A stretch of DNA of 64,000 nucleotides from contig NZ_WJPK01000001.1 of assembly GCF_009649685.1 (NCBI RefSeq), positions 810,760-874,759 of the forward strand. The letters are read 5' to 3'. Under the pieces are notes generated by a model. The model saw only the letters and a program-made list of their open reading frames with translations, was not told the DNA's origin and ran no database searches. The stretch is from Flavobacteriaceae bacterium EG-1. GTDB lineage: Bacteria > Bacteroidota > Bacteroidia > Flavobacteriales > Flavobacteriaceae. The position numbers and the translations under genes were made by a program. Positions within the stretch are counted from its first letter, which is position 1. The number at the start of each line of letters is the position of its first letter. This document shows positions 57,451 through 64,000 of this stretch, piece by piece.

Positions 57451-58032
57451 TTATTTTGTTTTTACTGCAATGATTAATCCTGTAGACCAATCCATTTTTG
57501 TGATATTAAAATCGTCTCTTTTTTCAAGATAAGCGACTAATTGATCAACATTATCTTCATGACCAACAGGCCAATTAGGTTGTGCTTTCATATCGTCAAT
57601 AATATAAAATCCATTAACCTTAATTAAATCTAAAATCGCTTCTATCTCACTATACTTACCCGGCCATGCATCTGCAAAGACAAGGTCGAATTTATCTTTA
57701 TTATAATTTTTAATCCAGTTGGCACCATCCTCACAAACAATTTCAACTCTACTATCCTTTCCAAAATATTGCTTTGCAATTGTAATGAGTTCCGGATCAT
57801 TATCAACAGTAATGAGACTTGAATTCTCGTCCATGCCATCAATCATCCAAGAAAGCGATAAACCAATACCAGTGCCTAATTCTAAAATATGTGCACTTGG
57901 CTTAGAGCTTATTAATGTTTTAAGCAATGTTCCGATATACAAATCAGAAGGCATTGTAAAACCTATCTCCTTAGATTTACGCGTTATTGTTTTATGAATA
58001 ACTGGAATGTCTTGTATGTTAGAATCGTTCAT
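57451..58032 (-). CDS. SAM-dependent O-methyltransferase-like protein
   Basis: This class I methyltransferase has the SAM site ILELGTGIGLSLSW, the acidic ITVDNDPELI and the metal-dependent-O-methyltransferase-like FDLVFADAWPGKYSE. It resembles catechol/caffeoyl-CoA O-methyltransferases of family 3. It lies between ilvB (17 bases upstream) and ilvN, inside the ilv operon, and nothing in the pathway requires a methyltransferase. Its substrate is unknown. At 193 residues it is a single compact domain without a signal peptide. Confidence 0.85.
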   Translation of the reverse strand: MNDSNIQDIPVIHKTITRKSKEIGFTMPSDLYIGTLLKTLISSKPSAHILELGTGIGLSLSWMIDGMDENSSLITVDNDPELITIAKQYFGKDSRVEIVCEDGANWIKNYNKDKFDLVFADAWPGKYSEIEAILDLIKVNGFYIIDDMKAQPNWPVGHEDNVDQLVAYLEKRDDFNITKMDWSTGLIIAVKTK

Positions 58033-58049
58033 TTTTACTTTGAAAACTA

Positions 58050-59798
58050 TTATTTCAAACGAACATCAGAAACCGACGCACCAGAAGGAATCATTGGAAA
58101 AACATTATCCTCTTGCTCTACTTTTACTTCTAAGAAATAGGGTTTATCAGAAGCAATCATTTCTTGAATCGTTGCTTTCAAATCTTTTCGTTCACTAACT
58201 CTTTTAGCTTCTATGCTATACCCCTCTGCTATTTTGACAAAATCGGGATTGGTCATTATAGTTGAAGCATAGCGTCTATCGAAAAACAATTCTTGCCACT
58301 GACGTACCATTCCCAAATGTTCATTATTCAATACAACTATTTTAACTGGAACGTTGTGCTGAAAAATTACACCTAATTCTTGAATTGTCATTTGGTAGCC
58401 TCCATCACCAATTATAGCAACTACTTCACGGTCCATGGCCCCCATCTTGGCGCCAATAGCTGCTGGAAGTGCAAAGCCCATAGTACCTAAACCGCCTGAA
58501 GTAATATTACTTTTTGATTGTTCAAATTTTGCATAACGACATGCAATCATTTGGTGCTGACCCACATCAGTAACAATTACCGCCTTATTACCAGAAGCAA
58601 TATTTATTTCTTCAATAACTTCACCCATTGTTAAACCAGGTTTAGTAGGATGAATGTCATTTTTTATTACAGTATCAAATTCTATTTGATGTTTTTTCTT
58701 AAACTCGTTATGCCAATCTTCATGCTTATTAACATTCAATAATGGCAATAGCAATGCCAATGTCTCCTTAGAGTTACCTAAAACAGCAACATCAGCTATT
58801 ACATTCTTGTTGATTTCAGCAGGATCTATTTCGAAATGAATAACTTTTGCTTGTTTAGCATAAGTTTCTAAATTCCCCGTTACACGATCATCGAAACGCA
58901 TACCAATTGCAATTAACAAATCGCATTCGTTAGTAAGTACATTCGGACCATAATTACCATGCATGCCAACCATACCAACATTTAGTGGATGACTTGTTGG
59001 TATAGCAGATTCACCCATAATTGTCCATGCCGCTGGAATACCTGATTTCTCGATTACAGCTTTCAACTCTTCTTCGGCTTGACCAAGAATAACACCTTGT
59101 CCCCATACAATAAATGGTTTTTTAGCATTATTAATTAATTCTGCCGCAGCTTCAATTGACCCAAGGTTTGGTTTAGGAGCTGGATTATAACTACGAACTC
59201 CTTTACATTTTTCATAAGAAAATTCAAACTCATCAAATTGTGCATTTTTTGTAATATCTACCAATACAGGTCCTGGTCGGCCCGATTTAGCAATATAAAA
59301 TGCTTTTGCCATAATTTCAGGAATTTCTGAAGCATTGGTAATTTGATAGTTCCATTTCGTAACCGGAGTAGATATTCCGATTATATCAGTTTCTTGAAAA
59401 GCATCGGAACCTAACAAATGCCTTGGAACCTGGCCTGTAATACAAACCATTGGTGTGGAATCAATTTGAGCATCGGCCAAACCAGTTACCAAGTTTGTCG
59501 CTCCTGGTCCTGAAGTTGCCATTGCTACACCTACTTTACCCGAAACACGCGCATAACCTTGGGCAGCATGTGTTGCACCCTGTTCATGACGTGTAAGTAT
59601 ATGGGTTAATTTATCTTGAAATTTATATAATTCATCATAAACAGGCATAATAGCACCTCCTGGATAACCATATAATAAATCGACACCTTCAGCTAACAAA
59701 CAATGGATTATTGCTTCTGCACCAGAAATCTTAAGTGTAGATTGCGCCTTGGTTGCTGCTTTTTTTTCTTTAATTGTTTCCATAAAACTCAAATTCAA
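58050..59798 (-). CDS. ilvB: Acetolactate synthase large (catalytic) subunit
   Basis: This thiamine-diphosphate enzyme joins two pyruvates, or pyruvate and 2-oxobutanoate. Landmarks are the first-domain LLYGYPGGAIMPVYDEL, the catalytic Glu in RHEQGATHAAQGYAR, the FAD-type middle domain and the ThDP motif GDGGYQMTIQELG with its NNEHLGMVRQW end. The length of 582 residues is standard. The ORF opens with MNLSFMETIKEKK, so an internal ATG (METI) is also possible. ilvD is 40 bases upstream. Confidence 0.95.
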   Translation of the reverse strand: MNLSFMETIKEKKAATKAQSTLKISGAEAIIHCLLAEGVDLLYGYPGGAIMPVYDELYKFQDKLTHILTRHEQGATHAAQGYARVSGKVGVAMATSGPGATNLVTGLADAQIDSTPMVCITGQVPRHLLGSDAFQETDIIGISTPVTKWNYQITNASEIPEIMAKAFYIAKSGRPGPVLVDITKNAQFDEFEFSYEKCKGVRSYNPAPKPNLGSIEAAAELINNAKKPFIVWGQGVILGQAEEELKAVIEKSGIPAAWTIMGESAIPTSHPLNVGMVGMHGNYGPNVLTNECDLLIAIGMRFDDRVTGNLETYAKQAKVIHFEIDPAEINKNVIADVAVLGNSKETLALLLPLLNVNKHEDWHNEFKKKHQIEFDTVIKNDIHPTKPGLTMGEVIEEINIASGNKAVIVTDVGQHQMIACRYAKFEQSKSNITSGGLGTMGFALPAAIGAKMGAMDREVVAIIGDGGYQMTIQELGVIFQHNVPVKIVVLNNEHLGMVRQWQELFFDRRYASTIMTNPDFVKIAEGYSIEAKRVSERKDLKATIQEMIASDKPYFLEVKVEQEDNVFPMIPSGASVSDVRLK

Positions 59799-59838
59799 AT
59801 GTTAAACCATAATTGTTTAACATTCCATACCTAATATT

Positions 59839-61515
59839 TTAAAACTCATCTGTAACACATCCTTGCGCAGCAGAGGATACTGATCGCGCATATTTGTATA
59901 GAACACCTTTTTTAAATTTCAATTCTGGCTGTTGCCAACTTTCTTTTCGCTTAGCTAATTCTTCATCTGAAACTGCCACATCAATTGAGTTTGTTTCTGC
60001 ATCAATTGTTATGATATCTCCATCTTCTACCAAAGCAATGATTCCACCTTCTTGAGCTTCAGGAGAAATATGTCCTACAACAAAACCATGTGTACCACCT
60101 GAAAAACGACCATCTGTAATTAAAGCAACATCTTTTCCTAAACCAGCACCCATAATAGCAGCAGTTGGTTTAAGCATTTCTGGCATTCCTGGTCCCCCTT
60201 TTGGTCCTTCATATCTAATAACCACTACATCACCCTTTTTAACTAGCCCAGTTCTAATACCATCATTAGCATCATATTCGCTATTAAAAACCTTTGCTGT
60301 ACCTTTAAATAATAATCCTTCTTTACCTGTAATTTTAGCCACAGAACCATTTTTAGCAAGGTTACCATAAAGCATTCGCAAATGTCCAGTAGCTTTTATT
60401 GGTTTATCTAAGGGTCTAATTACATCTTGACCTTCTTCTAAATCTGGAACATTTTCTAAATTTTCAGCAAGTGTTTTACCAGTTACAGTCATACAATCAC
60501 CATGCAATAGTCCATTTTTCAAAAGGTATTTTAAAACTGCTGGTATGCCTCCAATACGATGAACATCTTCCATTAGATATTTACCACTTGGTTTTAAATC
60601 GGCAATAAAAGGTGTTGTATCACTTATATGTTGAAAATCTTGTAATGTAAATTCAATATCAGCTGCTCTAGCAATTGCCAAGAAATGCAATACAGCATTG
60701 GTAGACCCACCCGTAATAGTTACCAAACGAATCGCATTTTCAAGTGATTTTCTAGTAACAATATCTAAAGGCTTAATATCTTTTTCGATGAGCATTCTCA
60801 TTTGCTTCCCAGCAGCAATACTTTCGGCAGTTTTATCATTGCCCACAGCCGGATTTGAAGAATTGTAAGGTAAGGACATTCCTAAAGCCTCAATTGCAGA
60901 AGCCATAGTATTGGCGGTATACATACCTCCACAAGCACCTGCACCTGGAATTGATTTTTTAATAATACTTCTAAATTCAGATTCTTCCATGGTACCAGCA
61001 ACTTTCTCTCCCCATGCTTCGAAAGCAGAAACAATATCTAGTTTTCGATTATTATGGCATCCTGAAGCTATTGTACCCCCATAAACCAAAATTGAAGGTC
61101 TATTTAAACGTAACATAGCCATTAAAGCCCCTGGCATATTTTTATCACATCCTACTACAGTTACAAGTCCATCATACGACATACCTTGCACTACTGCTTC
61201 CATAGAATCAGCAATGATATCTCTAGATGGTAATGAAAAACGCATACCAGGAGTTCCCATTGAAATACCATCACTTATACCAATGGTATTAAATATAAGT
61301 CCAACCGTTTCATTAGAATTAACTCCTTCTTTCACCAACTTAGCCAAATCATTCAAATGCATATTACAAGGATTTCCTTCGTATCCTGTACTGGCAATAC
61401 CAATTAATGGTTTTTCAAAATCTTCATCTTTAAAACCAATAGCGTATAACATTGCTTGAGCTGCCGGTTGTGTAGGATCTTGTGTTACGGCTTTGCTGTA
61501 TTTATTCAATTCCAT
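59839..61515 (-). CDS. ilvD: Dihydroxy-acid dehydratase
   Basis: This Fe-S enzyme dehydrates dihydroxy acids to 2-oxo acids in valine and isoleucine synthesis. The cluster and active-site segments [17 protein letters not shown] and [20 protein letters not shown] are intact, as is [13 protein letters not shown]. The length of 558 residues is typical. It is the first gene of the ilv operon, behind a -7-like TATATTTG. Confidence 0.96.
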   Translation of the reverse strand: MELNKYSKAVTQDPTQPAAQAMLYAIGFKDEDFEKPLIGIASTGYEGNPCNMHLNDLAKLVKEGVNSNETVGLIFNTIGISDGISMGTPGMRFSLPSRDIIADSMEAVVQGMSYDGLVTVVGCDKNMPGALMAMLRLNRPSILVYGGTIASGCHNNRKLDIVSAFEAWGEKVAGTMEESEFRSIIKKSIPGAGACGGMYTANTMASAIEALGMSLPYNSSNPAVGNDKTAESIAAGKQMRMLIEKDIKPLDIVTRKSLENAIRLVTITGGSTNAVLHFLAIARAADIEFTLQDFQHISDTTPFIADLKPSGKYLMEDVHRIGGIPAVLKYLLKNGLLHGDCMTVTGKTLAENLENVPDLEEGQDVIRPLDKPIKATGHLRMLYGNLAKNGSVAKITGKEGLLFKGTAKVFNSEYDANDGIRTGLVKKGDVVVIRYEGPKGGPGMPEMLKPTAAIMGAGLGKDVALITDGRFSGGTHGFVVGHISPEAQEGGIIALVEDGDIITIDAETNSIDVAVSDEELAKRKESWQQPELKFKKGVLYKYARSVSSAAQGCVTDEF

Positions 61516-61563
61516 TTGTTTATTTATAAGTATTCTCGCAGATTAACTTTAAGTTTTCCTAAT

Positions 61564-61571
61564 CAAATATA
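61564..61571 (-). promoter_or_regulatory. Predicted -7 box of the ilv operon
   Basis: TATATTTG on the minus strand fits TAnnTTTG exactly and lies about 50 bases before the ilvD start. No TTG is found at the -33 distance. Confidence 0.45.
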
Positions 61572-61703
61572 GATGTTTACAAAAACAGTCATTTTTAACG
61601 TTTGCACCCTATCTAAAGTCAATTTTATCAAAATTTACATAATTATCTAATTATCAGTATTTTAAGTGCTATTTTTTATCATATTCAATAGTGCTAAAAG
61701 AAA

Positions 61704-61738
61704 AAAGCCTGTATCAAATTTTATCTGATACAGGCTTT
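61704..61738 (-). terminator. Terminator after the pxp genes
   Basis: The 13-base arms AAAGCCTGTATCA and TGATACAGGCTTT have a 9-base loop. On the minus strand the hairpin is followed by a long U-run. Confidence 0.88.
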
Positions 61739-61869
61739 ATTACAACACATAAAGCTATATCATTCGTTATTACGAATGACATTGACTACTATTAATATGC
61801 TGTTATTTCTTATCACTTTGTAAAACTAAATATTTTATTTGACAAATTAAACTATCTTGAAAATTGATT

Positions 61870-62709
61870 TTAAAACAATTTAAAAGAAACTATTTCACCA
61901 GCTTTTTTTTGCGCTAAAATTGAAATTGCTTTATCCGTTAATTGTAGTATTCTAGGATAACCACCAGTTGTTTGTCCATCCTTCATAAGGACAATTAACT
62001 TTCCATTAGGCGTAAATTGTATTGTTCCAGGTAATGTTGCAGAAGTTAACATCGACTTATCATGAACATCAATTTTCTCATTCAATTGATACGCCATGCG
62101 GTTATTATCTTTAGATATAGTAAACTCAGAACCAAAAAGTTGCTCTAATTGTTTGTCTGTAAGCATTTCAAATTCTGGACCTTTAGCTACTCCTAAACTA
62201 ACTTCATCAAAATAATCATCAACTTTTAATTCTGATATTTTTGGTTCAAATGAATCGCAAGGCGCATACGGAATTTGATAATTATCTTTTAAACATACCA
62301 AACTAGTTATTGATTTCGAATATGAACGACTATTTAAAACTACATTAGTCTCAAATCCATACTTAATTGCTAGATAACTACGAATTCCATTTTCTAATCT
62401 ACCATATGATAATATGTCACCATTTTTAATTTTATAAACTTTATAGTTAGAAACCGGTTTATTATTTAATGTTGCAGACATATTTGCACCTGTTAAAACA
62501 ATAAACGTAGGTTCTTCAAATAAGATTGTAGGCCCTGTCATAGTTATTTCAAGAACGGCAGCTTCTTCTTCATTTTCTAAAAGTCTATTTGCTCTTTCTA
62601 ATGCAATATTATCCATTGCTCCAGCTACAGGAACCCCCTTATCTCGAAAACCGAACCTTCCCTTATCTTGAACTGTAGTAAAAAATCCAGATTTTAATAT
62701 TTTAAGCAT
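61870..62709 (-). CDS. pxpC: 5-oxoprolinase subunit C (biotin-dependent carboxyltransferase family)
   Basis: With PxpA and PxpB it cleaves 5-oxoproline to glutamate using ATP. The KipA/PxpC fold is shown by ILKSGFFTTVQDKGRFGF, GVPVAGAMDNIALERANRLL and the C-terminal MKDGQTTGGYPRIL. An ATG at 62727 is possible, but the ATG at 62709 aligns better with the family and overlaps pxpB by 8 bases. The length of about 279 residues is slightly short but complete. Confidence 0.9.
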   Translation of the reverse strand: MLKILKSGFFTTVQDKGRFGFRDKGVPVAGAMDNIALERANRLLENEEEAAVLEITMTGPTILFEEPTFIVLTGANMSATLNNKPVSNYKVYKIKNGDILSYGRLENGIRSYLAIKYGFETNVVLNSRSYSKSITSLVCLKDNYQIPYAPCDSFEPKISELKVDDYFDEVSLGVAKGPEFEMLTDKQLEQLFGSEFTISKDNNRMAYQLNEKIDVHDKSMLTSATLPGTIQFTPNGKLIVLMKDGQTTGGYPRILQLTDKAISILAQKKAGEIVSFKLF

Positions 62710-63439
62710 TAATAGGTGTTTTTTCAATTTTATAAATACCGACTTGACTTTCTATCATATGCAAATCATGTTCTGCCCTAGAAATTGAATAGAATTGTAC
62801 TTGATCACCAACATTTATCAAACAAGGCACTTCGCGTTTAGAACTAAAAATTGGTACAGAGCAGTTACCAATTATATTCCATCCACCAGGCGATTCCTGT
62901 GGATAAATTCCAGTTTGCCTACTAGCTAATCCTACTGATCCTGCTGCTACTTTTAAACGAGGTTCCAATCTTCGTGGTATTTCTAACGATTTTGGTAATC
63001 CTCCTAAATACATAAAACCAGGTAAAAAGCCAATTCCATATACCCTGTAAACATTTTCGGTATGTTGTTTAATTATATCTCTTATACTTAATTTTAATTT
63101 TTCAGCAACTTCATTCAAATCTATACCGAAATCTAAATCGTAACATACCGGTAATTTACATAAGTACCTTTGAACTTTAAGATTTAGTTTTTCTGTTTCA
63201 AAATACCAATTTTTTAGGGTAACAGAAAAGTTCTTAAAATCAATTGTATCACTTAATCTAATTAGTGTTAATGAATTATACGCTGGCACTAATTCCCACT
63301 GATCTTCAGGCAAGCAATTTGTACTTAAATAATGTTTAAAATGAAGTATGTCATTTAAAATGTTTTCATCCACTTCATTCGGCCATTCTACTAAAACAGC
63401 ATGAACACCAAAAGGTTTTATAGATATTGAGTATTGCAT
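62702..63439 (-). CDS. pxpB: 5-oxoprolinase subunit B
   Basis: This partner of PxpA and PxpC (KipI family, related to the B. subtilis kinase inhibitor KipI) carries the core YRVYGIGFLPGFMYLGGLPKSLEIPRRLEPRLKVAAGSVGLA (landmark residues about 135-175) and the later ESPGGWNIIG. Its start overlaps the pxpA stop by one base and its end overlaps pxpC. The whole set is one operon. An N-terminal segment of about 70 residues is normal for the family. Confidence 0.92.
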   Translation of the reverse strand: MQYSISIKPFGVHAVLVEWPNEVDENILNDILHFKHYLSTNCLPEDQWELVPAYNSLTLIRLSDTIDFKNFSVTLKNWYFETEKLNLKVQRYLCKLPVCYDLDFGIDLNEVAEKLKLSIRDIIKQHTENVYRVYGIGFLPGFMYLGGLPKSLEIPRRLEPRLKVAAGSVGLASRQTGIYPQESPGGWNIIGNCSVPIFSSKREVPCLINVGDQVQFYSISRAEHDLHMIESQVGIYKIEKTPINA

Positions 63440-64000
63440 TATTTATTAATGTAAATATTATTATTGGGCAATTGATCAGTAAGGTAAACTAATATTTCTA
63501 AAGCATTAGGAGTATCACTATGAATACAAAAGGTTTTTGCTTCAATGGGTACTTTAACTCCTTTATAAGTTTCAATACGCTTCTCTTTAACTATACTAAT
63601 AATATGTTTTAACACTAAACTTGGCTTATTAATTAAAGCTTTAGCATCTTTTCTTGACACAAGACTTAAATCATCATTGTAATTTCTATCTGCAAAAGCC
63701 TCTAATATTACTGAGAATTTATTTTTATGTGCAACGTTAGCAAACACTGAGCCATATGGTGCAAATAAATAAACATTTTCTTTATAGCTTTCAATTGCTT
63801 TGAGAAATATTGTTGTTAAACCGACATTATTCAACATATCATTATATAAAGCTCCATGCGGTTTTATATGATGAAGTTTTATATTTTGTTCTTTTATTAA
63901 TGATGAAAACGTCTCCATTTGCTCTTTAACACTACTAATTAATTCGTTAGATGTTAAGTTCAAAGACTTTCTTCCAAAATTTATTCGATCAGGATATGAA
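63439..64000 (-). CDS. pxpA: 5-oxoprolinase subunit A (partial, LamB/YcsF family)
   Basis: This catalytic-type subunit hydrolyses 5-oxoproline with PxpB and PxpC. The window holds the C-terminal three quarters: reading upstream of 63963 the frame continues as SYPDRINFGRK, matching the family segment after the GAHP motif, so the gene runs off the right edge and the TTG at 63963 is not the start. IKPHGALYNDML and the C-terminal TFCIHSDTPNALEIL are family hallmarks. The stop overlaps the pxpB start by one base. Confidence 0.92.
   Translation of the reverse strand, partial: SYPDRINFGRKSLNLTSNELISSVKEQMETFSSLIKEQNIKLHHIKPHGALYNDMLNNVGLTTIFLKAIESYKENVYLFAPYGSVFANVAHKNKFSVILEAFADRNYNDDLSLVSRKDAKALINKPSLVLKHIISIVKEKRIETYKGVKVPIEAKTFCIHSDTPNALEILVYLTDQLPNNNIYINK

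Larger units (their letters stand above)
61516..61869 (-). other. Gene-free stretch between the pxp genes and the ilv operon
   Basis: It holds the pxpC terminator (61704-61738), a small palindrome CATTCGT-TATT-ACGAATG (61761-61778) and the ilvD promoter region. No leader peptide or riboswitch fold is recognised. Confidence 0.55.

Noticed and set aside
61761-61778. Palindrome CATTCGT-TATT-ACGAATG as a terminator or repeat element
   Set aside because: It has no T-run, occurs once in the window and is not positioned at a gene end.

Overview
The window is a chromosomal segment of a member of the Flavobacteriaceae (Bacteroidota). The base composition is A+T rich. Several genes carry the Bacteroidota promoter signature (TTG or TTTG, about 20 bases, then TAnnTTTG) and Shine-Dalgarno sequences are mostly absent. 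There is a type IX secretion (T9SS) sorting domain, many short lipoprotein signal peptides, and lineage-typical genes such as a fused branched-chain 2-oxoacid dehydrogenase E1 and a class II ketol-acid reductoisomerase. The genus cannot be fixed from the sequence alone. I see no rRNA, tRNA, CRISPR array, transposase, integrase or prophage.

Layout. 1-4.1 kb: the end of an ACP phosphodiesterase-like gene, a lipoprotein gamma-glutamyltransferase with a membrane partner, and an acetyltransferase. 3.3-8.1 kb: a DNA-damage-flavoured block in which a LexA/CI-like S24 repressor faces a TIGR03915 (DUF4130) gene across a three-copy operator-like repeat, followed by uvrA. 8.1-26.7 kb: mostly housekeeping genes (LOG protein, a pseudo-peptidase fused to an outer-membrane barrel, branched-chain E1, DoxX, holA, a glycosyltransferase, an OmpA lipoprotein, a YciO-type Sua5 protein, an esterase, an APC permease, uvrD, an M20 peptidase and a degenerate OmpA relative). 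26.8-31.3 kb: two tandem paralogous lipoproteins whose duplication left a dead copy of the start of the neighbouring gene. 31.3-38.1 kb: patatin, M1 aminopeptidase, recG and two PPK2 kinases.

38.4-43.2 kb: leuCDAB on the + strand. 52.4-61.5 kb: ilvD-ilvB-methyltransferase-ilvN-ilvC-ilvA-gapN on the - strand. Together these supply isoleucine, valine and leucine synthesis. Between them, about 7.2 kb of accessory DNA (a YadA-like/S74 repeat protein, a T9SS-domain protein, an SDR, a lipoprotein and two AraC regulators) lies between the intact leuB and a second, frameshifted copy of the leuB 3' end. The two leuB copies are identical in the middle and differ only by synonymous changes near their ends, which points to insertion by homologous recombination. 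The window closes with pxpC, pxpB and a partial pxpA (5-oxoprolinase).

Most notable points: the leuB-flanked island, the S24/operator/DUF4130 module, the tandem lipoprotein duplication with its vestigial start, the M1-like pseudoenzyme fused to a barrel, the alternating 222-base repeat in the S74 protein, and the folded leuC-leuD spacer.
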